Origin: Deltaproteobacteria bacterium
GTDB lineage: Bacteria > Desulfobacterota > Syntrophobacteria > B119-G9
Assembly (NCBI GenBank): GCA_003646715.1
Contig: QMLL01000046.1
Span: 1-9,439 of the forward strand
DNA: 9,439 bases
Direction: 5' to 3'
Shown here: piece after piece, positions 1 through 5,564 of the stretch
How positions within the stretch are numbered: position 1 is the stretch's first letter
How the letters are laid out: each line of letters begins with the position of its first letter
Made by a program: the position numbers and the translations under genes
The notes under the pieces: model-generated
What the model saw: only the letters and a program-made list of their open reading frames with translations
What the model was told of the DNA's origin: nothing
The model's database searches: none

Positions 1-440
1 ATTTCCATTGGATTTATATCGGTGAGACATTCTTTGCCCAGATCCACCGGCTGGTCAACGTACTCAAATTCACCCTTTTTCCAGAGAAAAAGGCTGTACA
101 GGATCTCTTTAACGTGATGTTGCACAAATTTTTTCAGAGCATCAGAAGAAATATAACCTTTTTTTACCAGGATACGCCCCAGACTTTCATTGCTTTCGGC
201 AGCAAGTTCCACCATCTTCTGAAGATCTTCACCAGACAATACGCCCTGAGTCCTCAAAAGATGCCCGAGCCTCATATCTTTTTCTGAGCCTGTGGCGTGA
301 ACTATCTGCCCTTCCTTGAAAAAAACCTCAACTTTTTTATTCCCACTCTTAAGCTTTAAAACACCGGTTTTTCGGTCATTACATAGCAGCTGTAATATGC
401 TTGCCAGATAAAACGTCTCAATATTTCCCCTAAGCGCCAT
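1..440 (-). CDS. DUF4388 (PATAN) domain protein, 3' end cut off by the window edge
   Basis: The reverse strand reads from ATG at 440 without a stop to base 1, giving 146 codons of an incomplete protein. It begins MALRGNIETFYLASILQLL, the typical start of DUF4388 (PATAN) domains. This is followed by a beta-rich stretch (KTGVLKLKSG, KVEVFFKEGQIVHA) that also fits the family. Residues from about 57 on (MRLGHLLRTQGVLS, then LGRILVKKGYISSDALKKFV) look like two copies of the helical unit found in the N-terminal domains of type II/IV secretion ATPases. They are followed by a short segment, FLWKKGEFEYVDQP, usual in longer DUF4388 proteins. No signal peptide or membrane segment is visible. A modest ribosome site (AAAGG, 8 bases upstream) supports this start. 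Members of the family are thought to act in signalling or protein interaction in delta-proteobacteria and cyanobacteria; no specific partner is shown here. The domain call is firm, the role open. Confidence 0.9.
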   Translation of the reverse strand, partial: MALRGNIETFYLASILQLLCNDRKTGVLKLKSGNKKVEVFFKEGQIVHATGSEKDMRLGHLLRTQGVLSGEDLQKMVELAAESNESLGRILVKKGYISSDALKKFVQHHVKEILYSLFLWKKGEFEYVDQPVDLGKECLTDINPME

Positions 441-569
441 GTTCTCAGCCTTTATAATTTAGGGAAATTCACCATTGGTTAAGATTCCATTTCCCAACAG
501 ATTTCAACACCTAATCCAAAAACCCGAATAATCAATTATGATAAACAGTAAATATCAAACTATTAACAG

Positions 570-579
570 GCAGTACTGC
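570..579. repeat. Palindrome GCAGTACTGC
   Basis: This is a perfect 10-base palindrome. Its 8-base core CAGTACTG recurs in the palindrome at 3053-3064, on the other side of the FHA-like gene. It may be a binding site for a dimeric regulator, or chance. Confidence 0.35.
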
Positions 580-594
580 TGTGCAAATCAGCAG
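576..594 (-). other. Hairpin in the DUF4388 leader
   Basis: CTGCTG (594-589 read on the minus strand), a 7-base loop and CAGCAG (581-576) form a perfect 6-bp stem. One arm overlaps the 10-base palindrome GCAGTACTGC at 570-579, so the two structures would be mutually exclusive in RNA. No T-run follows in either direction, so it is not a standard terminator. Confidence 0.35.
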
Positions 595-601
595 AAACTG
601 T

Positions 602-693
602 GTGGTTCTGCGATTCAAATGCGGATAACTCCCGGATGGGCTATCAGAGATAGCCGATGTTTGCCCCTGCCTTTCCCTACTGTCGAACCCCAC
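602..693 (-). ncRNA. Structured 5' leader candidate upstream of the DUF4388 gene
   Basis: The segment lies just downstream of the predicted minus-strand start point. On the reverse strand it is closed by GTGGGGTTC (693-685) pairing with GAACCAC (608-602), if two extra G are bulged. Inside is a perfect 7-bp hairpin, GGCTATC-TCT-GATAGCC (655-639). Between them lies the unpaired purine-rich AGGCAGGGGCAAAC. This could be a regulatory leader. It matches no riboswitch class that I recognise, so the call is only that it can fold. Confidence 0.3.
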
Positions 694-702
694 TAACCAA
701 AG

Positions 703-730
703 TCTATAGTCCTCTTCCATCAATTGTCAA
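703..730 (-). promoter_or_regulatory. Sigma-70-like promoter for the DUF4388 gene
   Basis: On the reverse strand, TTGACA (730 to 725, a perfect -35 match) is followed after 16 bases by TATAGA (708 to 703, 4 of 6 matches to TATAAT). Transcription would start near 696, leaving a leader of roughly 255 bases before the DUF4388 ATG at 440. The match is by eye only. The spacer is one base shorter than optimum. Confidence 0.4.
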
Positions 731-892
731 CCTTATTTTCCGCAATAAACTAACATATTAAAAATATTAAGATTCGCACATCAGCCTCGTTTCCCTGTTA
801 TCCACCCCAAAACACCCTATCATCCCATCTCAAAAACTCACTGCCAATCAAAAGATATCTCGGACTTACTGGCTAACGATTAATAGATTAAT

Positions 893-922
893 TTGACCGT
901 TGTTTTTCCATTTTGGCATACT
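893..922 (+). promoter_or_regulatory. Sigma-70-like promoter for the FHA-like gene
   Basis: TTGACC (893-898, 5 of 6) and CATACT (917-922, 4 of 6) are separated by 18 bases. An inverted repeat, ATTAAT-AG-ATTAAT (879-892), abuts the -35 element and could be an operator or simply an AT-rich upstream element. The start point would be near 929, giving a leader of about 60 bases. The leader contains the hairpin CGAGC-TTACTT-GCTCG (942-957). The TTG of the -35 box is in frame with the downstream gene but is unlikely to be its start codon. Confidence 0.35.
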
Positions 923-941
923 AGTGCTAGCTCAACAAATG

Positions 942-957
942 CGAGCTTACTTGCTCG
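942..957 (+). other. Leader hairpin before the FHA-like gene
   Basis: CGAGC and GCTCG form a perfect 5-bp stem around the loop TTACTT. It sits about 30 bases upstream of the ATG pair at 989-994, within the predicted 5' leader. It is too short to assign a function. Confidence 0.25.
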
Positions 958-988
958 GTTAAAAATTCTCTCAAGTGAAGACGGGACT

Positions 989-3016
989 ATGATGGGAACA
1001 TTCGGCATAACAAAACCCAAAATAATTTTTCTTCCTCGTTTTACGTCTCTGCGCCAGACCTGGAAAATAATGCGAGATCTGATGTCCCGCAAAAAACCAG
1101 AATACGAATACCTGGCATACAGGTGCCTCTTAGAGTCGGAAGAAATAATCAGCACATTTCAAAATGTGCACATTGTTTCGGACGAAAATCGAGAAGTGAT
1201 CATAGAAGGACTGGATAGGAAATTCAGAGAAAATTTCGATGAAATTTTCCTTATACTTCAAAGAAAGTACTTTGAGTACGAAGGATCATACACAGATAAA
1301 CTAATTCGTGCCCTGGAGTTCATTGCACTTCTTGATCTTGCCCACACGCTCGGAATCCGGAGAGGCAAGATTTTTTCTCCCGTGAAAGAATTACCGCTGT
1401 TTTGCAAGGAAGTAGTTATCGATGAAGAAAAAATCAAGGATATATTAAACACACTTAAACTGACAAAGAAGACGGGCAGAGCCCTTAAGCTCCTGCATGC
1501 GGCAGCCACAATTGCCAAGTACTCGGCAGTATTTCCCGAAAGCAATCCGATCCTGCAGGAACATGAAAAACACGTACAGGAATACATGGAAGAAATATGG
1601 CCAGAATTAATTAACGGACCATATGATGAAAAGACAGAGAACCAGCTTGTGTGGGCTTATAAAATATATTGTAGCGTATTTGGCCATAGCCAGAAGTTGC
1701 TCATGGAACTGGAAGAATTTATCTCCCAGTGCCTGACCGAAGATCTTTCAGTCTTTCGAGAAGAAACGGTGTCTCTAATCAAGAATAGAAATTATCCCGA
1801 AGCCCTTAACAAGCTTCAGTCAACCTTCTGGTTATCGACTCCCGATATTACAAAAAAATTAGCGAAGCTTAAAAAAGAGCTGGTTACTGGAGCTCGCGAA
1901 ACATACATAAAAAGAATAAAGAACGAAGACGATCTGTATCAGCGACACGAAATGGCCGAGTCCGCTGTGGCAACCCTCGATGGCTTTATTCAGCACGATG
2001 ACCCGTTGATCAAGCTAAAAAAGGACCTGGAACAATTGATAGAACAACTGGATACCTTTATAGCTAACGGGAAAAGGTATCAAGAAGAAGGAGACTGTCT
2101 CGAAGCGCTAAACCACTTTTACCGAGCTCAGGCCATCTGGCACCATCCCGAAGCATTAATCGGCGCAAAATCCCTGGAAGAAAAAGTAAATACATATCAG
2201 CAGCTTGTAGAAGAAGCAGAGAAAGAAACCGATACCAGTCTCAAGTGGCTGATAGCCCAGAAGGCCCTGCGTATATGTCCTAAAGGAGTGGAAGCCACAA
2301 AAATAGCAAACGAAACCGAGGAAAAACTGATATTGGTGGGGAATCAGCTCACCTTTGCCATTAATGGTCGTACTGTCTGCTGGTATACACAAACTCAACT
2401 TACCATGGCCAGGGAAAATGCGGATATTAGCATTCAATGCAAGAGTATGTCCGGAGCTGACAAGGCAATAGTAATTGGCATAGAAGATGACCTGGTCTGG
2501 GTAGAGGATAAAGGCAGTTCCAACGGTGTTTACATCATATCTCAGGTTGGTGATAAGCGAATAGGGGAAGCCACATATGAGCTAATTCCACCAGGGAAAA
2601 AATTTGAAATTGAAAATACCGAGGGAGAGCTGTTAGTCGGTGGGATTGTCCGACTCCTCTACAGAAAACACAATAAGTGCCTGCTCCTAAAACTCGGCAC
2701 ACCCTATCCGCCGCAAAAGTTGTGGCCAGATTCTGACCTTACCATGGATAAGGTATGGCCAGATTATCAGGAAGCATGCGAGGTATTTCATATCCTTTCT
2801 CCAGTAGGGATAAACCTTGGACTTTTCCTTGATAAACTCGGCAAGGAACTACACTTTCCGGCAACAATCCGCTGGTTCAGAGGCAAGTACATGGTTCAAA
2901 CCAGAGAAGAACCCATAGAAATCAATGGCGTGGAGTTTGACAAGGTTCCACTTTTGAAGGGTTTAATCTACGCCTGTAACGGCAAAACTCTGAAGGCCTT
3001 AAACAGCAGTTCCTAA
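989..3016 (+). CDS. Helical/TPR-like protein with degenerate C-terminal FHA-like domains
   Basis: A 675-residue protein from the first of two adjacent ATG codons. An in-frame TTG at 893 is rejected because it forms the -35 box of a promoter and the 32 residues it adds look non-coding. The ribosome site is weak (GGGA, best placed for the second ATG at 992). Residues 1 to about 440 are mostly helical and charged, with TPR-like hairpins near 262-280 (NYPEALNKLQ) and 361-384 (GDCLEALNHFYRAQAIW). Residues about 445-550 resemble an FHA domain: R475, S486/S488 and the GSSNG loop at 509-513 sit in the right order, but the usual S-R-x-H is replaced by S-G-A-D-K. The last 50 residues (PATIRWFRGKY, then EINGVEF) resemble the second half of another FHA fold. 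FHA domains bind phosphothreonine; whether this one still does is doubtful. No signal peptide or membrane segment is seen, so it is probably cytoplasmic. The N-terminal family is not recognised. Confidence 0.8.
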   Translation: MMGTFGITKPKIIFLPRFTSLRQTWKIMRDLMSRKKPEYEYLAYRCLLESEEIISTFQNVHIVSDENREVIIEGLDRKFRENFDEIFLILQRKYFEYEGSYTDKLIRALEFIALLDLAHTLGIRRGKIFSPVKELPLFCKEVVIDEEKIKDILNTLKLTKKTGRALKLLHAAATIAKYSAVFPESNPILQEHEKHVQEYMEEIWPELINGPYDEKTENQLVWAYKIYCSVFGHSQKLLMELEEFISQCLTEDLSVFREETVSLIKNRNYPEALNKLQSTFWLSTPDITKKLAKLKKELVTGARETYIKRIKNEDDLYQRHEMAESAVATLDGFIQHDDPLIKLKKDLEQLIEQLDTFIANGKRYQEEGDCLEALNHFYRAQAIWHHPEALIGAKSLEEKVNTYQQLVEEAEKETDTSLKWLIAQKALRICPKGVEATKIANETEEKLILVGNQLTFAINGRTVCWYTQTQLTMARENADISIQCKSMSGADKAIVIGIEDDLVWVEDKGSSNGVYIISQVGDKRIGEATYELIPPGKKFEIENTEGELLVGGIVRLLYRKHNKCLLLKLGTPYPPQKLWPDSDLTMDKVWPDYQEACEVFHILSPVGINLGLFLDKLGKELHFPATIRWFRGKYMVQTREEPIEINGVEFDKVPLLKGLIYACNGKTLKALNSSS

Positions 3017-3052
3017 TTTCCTCTGCTCACACCTCTCAAATTGCACCTGTTC

Positions 3053-3064
3053 TCCAGTACTGGA
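3053..3064. repeat. Palindrome TCCAGTACTGGA
   Basis: A perfect 12-base palindrome, 37 bases after the stop of the FHA-like gene. It has no loop and no T-tract, so a DNA-binding site is likelier than a terminator. It shares CAGTACTG with the palindrome at 570-579. Confidence 0.4.
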
Positions 3065-3193
3065 AGCCCAACTCAGTTCGTGTTCATTCTGCAATGCTAG
3101 TCCTGGTTTTATCTTTTCTTGCGCGATTATATTTGATAACATGCCCGGCCATTAGAGAGAATACTCATCCGGTAAAAAAACTAAGCTGTCTGC

Positions 3194-3202
3194 GGGAGGA
3201 GG
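3194..3202 (+). promoter_or_regulatory. Strong Shine-Dalgarno site GGGAGGAGG
   Basis: GGGAGGAGG ends three bases before the ATG at 3206 and includes a GGAGG core. It is the strongest ribosome-binding site in the window, fixes the start of the downstream gene, and predicts efficient translation. Confidence 0.8.
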
Positions 3203-3205
3203 AAG

Positions 3206-3829
3206 ATGAAAATCAGAAAGATTGCTCACCATTCTCCTGAAGAGTTAATTTCGAGACTCCGTAACATCACCATGCTAAAAAATCCCGATCTCTATATATA
3301 TAAAAACGCACTTATTTCGCTCGAATATATTTCAACCGAGTGTCTTTATCCGGCTCAGAGATATGTGCTCATTCAGGAAATAAACAAGGTAAGAAAACTC
3401 AAATGGGAACTTGAAAAACACGGCATTGACCTTTTTGCTCTAAACGGATTTATCAAAATATGGTTTGAAGAAGCGGACGAACCCATTGATCTTCTTCCTC
3501 CAATAGTGGAAGAATCCATAGAGAGAAACGGTAGAGTAGTGAACATCATAAACGACGGCATGCACAGGATTTATCTGGCTCGTCTTGAGTGGGTCATACC
3601 ACAAGTTGTATTTGTTAGAGGTGTACCTAAAGAGTACCCCTATTATGCATTCCCTAATCCCGAGCAATGGAAAGGCATAGAGCTTGTGGATAGTTTGCCG
3701 GAGGGATACGTGAAAAAGTGGCACAGAATCGAGAATTACCACAGCTTATACAGGAACTTCAATTCTGCTTTTGATAATGTAGGCGCCCCAAGACCACGGT
3801 TTGAAAACAAAAAAACAACGAAAAAGTAA
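3206..3829 (+). CDS. Uncharacterised protein with a ParB/sulfiredoxin-like DGMHR motif
   Basis: A 207-residue protein with an ATG start fixed by a very strong Shine-Dalgarno site. I do not recognise a named family. The N-terminal half (1-90) looks helical and charged, with KVRKLKWELEKHGID near 61-75. In the middle, LLPPI (96-100), a short strand, INDGMHRIYLAR (115-126) and IPQVVFVRG (131-139) follow the order of the ParB/sulfiredoxin fold. There a proline-isoleucine strand leads to a G-x-H/R-R loop that binds nucleotide or phosphate (GERR in ParB, GCHR in sulfiredoxin, DGHHR in related kinases). The C-terminal part has an aromatic patch (EYPYYAFPNPEQW, 143-155) and a basic tail (ENKKTTKK). 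It has no signal peptide or membrane segment. The catalytic cysteine of sulfiredoxin is absent, since M119 stands in its place, so peroxiredoxin repair is not expected. Fold assignment is an inference; reality of the gene is well supported. Confidence 0.8.
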   Translation: MKIRKIAHHSPEELISRLRNITMLKNPDLYIYKNALISLEYISTECLYPAQRYVLIQEINKVRKLKWELEKHGIDLFALNGFIKIWFEEADEPIDLLPPIVEESIERNGRVVNIINDGMHRIYLARLEWVIPQVVFVRGVPKEYPYYAFPNPEQWKGIELVDSLPEGYVKKWHRIENYHSLYRNFNSAFDNVGAPRPRFENKKTTKK

Positions 3830-3851
3830 CCAGTTGTGCATCAAAATCATA

Positions 3852-3877
3852 CCTCACTTATAACTCAGTCACTGAGG
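3852..3877 (-). terminator. Possible weak hairpin at the convergent gene ends
   Basis: On the minus strand, CCTCA (3877-3873) can pair with TGAGG (3856-3852), and an inner inverted repeat CTCAGT-C-ACTGAG (3864-3876) spans the DUF72 stop codon. A short T-rich stretch (GATTTTGATG) follows on the minus strand. The structure could end the minus cluster, but it is weak and overlaps coding sequence. Confidence 0.25.
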
Positions 3878-4611
3878 AATTTACACAGTTGTTCTCTTAC
3901 GAGCCCAATAGGTTCATATCTTTTTGCCGTCAAAACCAGAAAAACATATTTGTTTTCCGAGACTAACCTAATGATGCGTTCACCCAGCATTGGCACAAAC
4001 CGGGAAGCCAGTTTTTTATTAACACGCTCTTCCAGGTGCAAATACCAGTAGACAAAGAAACCAGCATCGGTATTCTCAAATTCTTTCTCGTTTACCGTAA
4101 GTTCCACGGCCATGGTTACTCTATTTGCACCGAGAATTTTTTCTGCCTCCTTTTCAAAAACAGAGCCCCTGCCTTCTCCCGCTAACACAAACCTGTAGCT
4201 TTCCGGCAGGCGAGCAGCAAGTTCAAGGACTTTTCTTTTTTCTGTTTCGGAAGACACCCTTACTAAGTTTAGAATAACCGGCCCCAGTTTTCCCCTGAGT
4301 AGCCTCATTCGATCTACAAACTGCTCGGTGGATATGCTCTTTGCAGTTGTATCACTACCAAGTTCGTGAAGCGGCAGATGAGGGCAAAAAAGAAAATCGG
4401 CCGGCGAATTCAGATACCAGTGGTCGACTGTTGACGAGTAGGGCAATGATTTCGAGGTGGACACTACCTCACTCATATTGAAATGAGCACCATAATATCT
4501 CAGGTAATAAGTGGGTTTCATGGCCAGAGGATAAAAATCCTTCTTCAAATAATCCCCTGTCCAGCCCCGGGTACCCAGAAACAAGCGTTTCTCTATCTTT
4601 GATGGGGTCAT
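3865..4611 (-). CDS. Divergent DUF72 (YecE-like) family protein
   Basis: A 248-residue protein from ATG at 4611. An in-frame TTG at 4620 would overlap the ddl stop codon, whereas this ATG sits five bases after it with AAGG nine bases upstream. The family framework is visible. GTRGW (13-17) matches the usual GTSGW, and FYP follows. FNMSEVVSTSKSLPYSSTVDHW aligns with the family block normally holding E-x-N-x-T-F-Y, and LGPVILNL and GEGRGSVF (E-x-R-x-S) are kept. The asparagine and the phenylalanine-tyrosine pair of the second block are replaced (V, S, K), and the usual lysine after the DF-F strand is missing (DFLFCPHLPLHEL). DUF72 proteins are predicted TIM-barrel-like and lack a firmly established activity. 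The substitutions suggest a divergent branch or loss of the ancestral function. It is last in the gspD-gspE-HD-ddl cluster and probably co-translated with ddl. Confidence 0.85.
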   Translation of the reverse strand: MTPSKIEKRLFLGTRGWTGDYLKKDFYPLAMKPTYYLRYYGAHFNMSEVVSTSKSLPYSSTVDHWYLNSPADFLFCPHLPLHELGSDTTAKSISTEQFVDRMRLLRGKLGPVILNLVRVSSETEKRKVLELAARLPESYRFVLAGEGRGSVFEKEAEKILGANRVTMAVELTVNEKEFENTDAGFFVYWYLHLEERVNKKLASRFVPMLGERIIRLVSENKYVFLVLTAKRYEPIGLVREQLCKFLSD

Positions 4612-4616
4612 GGTTC

Positions 4617-5549
4617 TCAACCTTCTTCCAGCGCTAGCTCAATGAGTCTATCAAGTAGCTGAGAAAATGACATGCCTGCAGCGGCAGCAGCTTGAGGATA
4701 AAGACTTGTCTGGGTCATACCGGGAATCGTATTGGTTTCGAGAACATAGATATTATCGTCAGCCACTATCATGTCTGTTCTGCTGTAACCTTTGCAAAAG
4801 AGTGCTCTGTGAGCCCTAATAGCGTACTCCTGGGCCTTTTTTGTTGTGGCTTCGTCGAGTCTGGCAGGACATATCTCGTTTGTAGCTCCCGGAGTATATT
4901 TCGCTTCATAGTCAAAAAACGTGTAATTATCTCCGGGAATTATCTCGACTAAGGGTAATGCTTCAAGCTTGCGGTTTCCAAGAACAGCACCGGTAATTTC
5001 AATACCATCGATATACTGTTCCACCAGGCACTTTGTGTCGTATTTCCATGCAATTTCAAGAGCATCTTCCAGTTTTAAAGGGTCGTCCACAATGCTCAAG
5101 CCGATGCTGGAACCCTCATGCTCCGGCTTAACAACCACGGGAAACGACAGGGATTTACTCACCACTTTCACCGGTTTTTCCATCCCCTTTTCCAGAACTA
5201 CGTAAGGTGAAACGGGAAGGCCTTCTTTTTCGTAGAGCTTCTTGCTAGCAATCTTATTCATCGCAAGAGCACTGCCAAGAACGCCGCTACCGTGATAGGG
5301 AATACCTAACAGTTCGAGAAACCCCTGTATTGTTCCGTCTTCTCCCAGTCGGCCATGCAATATGATAAGAGCCACATCTATCTTGTCAGCATCGTTAACG
5401 AGCTTTGGCAAATCATCTCTTGGATCATACTTAACCACTTCATATTTGTCCTTGTCCAGAGCCTCATAAACTTGCTGCCCACTTTTCAGGGAAACTTCCC
5501 TTTCTGCCGAAGCCCCCCCGCATAAAAGCGCTACTGTCAATTTTTTCAT
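4617..5549 (-). CDS. ddl: D-alanine--D-alanine ligase
   Basis: An ATP-grasp enzyme that joins two D-alanines using ATP in the cytoplasm, making the dipeptide that MurF adds to the peptidoglycan precursor. The protein is 310 residues, normal for the DdlB type. The ATG at 5549 is chosen over one four codons upstream (5561) because GGGGGAAG lies just before it. Signature blocks are complete. GGASAEREVSL (11-21) includes E16, equivalent to the E. coli DdlB catalytic Glu15. HGRLGEDGTIQG, GSGVLGSALAMNK, VVVKPEHEGSSIGLS, VEQYIDGIEITGAVLG, RTDMIVADDNIYVLETNT and IPGMTQTSLYPQAA all follow. The DYEAKY segment carries the tyrosine matching Tyr216 of E. coli DdlB, pointing to D-Ala-D-Ala rather than D-Ala-D-lactate synthesis. 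It starts 15 bases after the HD gene and ends five bases before the DUF72 gene. It is away from the usual mur/fts cluster, which is notable. Confidence 0.95.
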   Translation of the reverse strand: MKKLTVALLCGGASAEREVSLKSGQQVYEALDKDKYEVVKYDPRDDLPKLVNDADKIDVALIILHGRLGEDGTIQGFLELLGIPYHGSGVLGSALAMNKIASKKLYEKEGLPVSPYVVLEKGMEKPVKVVSKSLSFPVVVKPEHEGSSIGLSIVDDPLKLEDALEIAWKYDTKCLVEQYIDGIEITGAVLGNRKLEALPLVEIIPGDNYTFFDYEAKYTPGATNEICPARLDEATTKKAQEYAIRAHRALFCKGYSRTDMIVADDNIYVLETNTIPGMTQTSLYPQAAAAAGMSFSQLLDRLIELALEEG

Positions 5550-5550
5550 A

Positions 5551-5558
5551 ACTTCCCC
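5551..5558 (-). promoter_or_regulatory. Shine-Dalgarno GGGGGAAG deciding the ddl start
   Basis: The purine run lies immediately 5' of the ATG at 5549 on the minus strand. It overlaps the alternative upstream ATG (5561), so ribosomes most likely use the inner start MKKLTVALL. Confidence 0.6.
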
Positions 5559-5564
5559 CATAGG

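Larger units (their letters stand above)
441..988. other. Divergent intergenic region
   Basis: About 550 bases separate the start of the DUF4388 gene (minus) from the likely start of the FHA-like gene (plus). No convincing coding sequence is present on either strand. It holds a minus-strand promoter candidate (703-730), a foldable leader (602-693), a second hairpin (576-594) overlapping the palindrome GCAGTACTGC (570-579), and a plus-strand promoter candidate (893-922) preceded by ATTAAT-AG-ATTAAT (879-892). The stretch 731-878 is AT-rich, and nothing specific was recognised in it. Confidence 0.7.
3017..3205. other. Intergenic region between the FHA-like and DGMHR genes
   Basis: These 189 bases hold no gene. 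They contain the perfect 12-base palindrome TCCAGTACTGGA (3053-3064) and a very strong ribosome site at the right end. No terminator with a T-run follows the FHA-like gene. No convincing -35/-10 pair was found, although TATATT near 3129 could serve as a -10 element. The two plus-strand genes may therefore be co-transcribed or separate. Confidence 0.5.

Noticed and set aside
625..693. A cyclic-di-GMP (GEMM-I) riboswitch suggested by GGGGCAAAC on the minus strand
   Set aside because: After the hairpin the expected GACGCAAAGCC element and the second stem-loop are absent. Only a short string matches.
681..700. A tRNA or tmRNA fragment suggested by GGGTTCGA on the minus strand
   Set aside because: No acceptor, anticodon arm or matching 3' end surrounds it.
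532..723. A 63-codon minus-strand frame in the divergent intergenic region
   Set aside because: It begins inside the minus-strand promoter candidate, crosses the hairpins at 576-594 and 639-655, has a non-biased composition and resembles no known small protein.
914..930. A sigma-54 promoter suggested by TGGCA and TGCTA
   Set aside because: The GG and GC dinucleotides are 11 bases apart rather than the required 12.
880..1155. A 91-codon minus-strand frame over the start of the FHA-like gene
   Set aside because: It lies antisense to a well-supported gene, lacks a ribosome site and shows no family features.
4617..5549. A vancomycin-resistance type (D-Ala-D-lactate) ligase
   Set aside because: The tyrosine of the DYEAKY segment matches ordinary DdlB enzymes, and no vanH or vanX-like neighbours are present.
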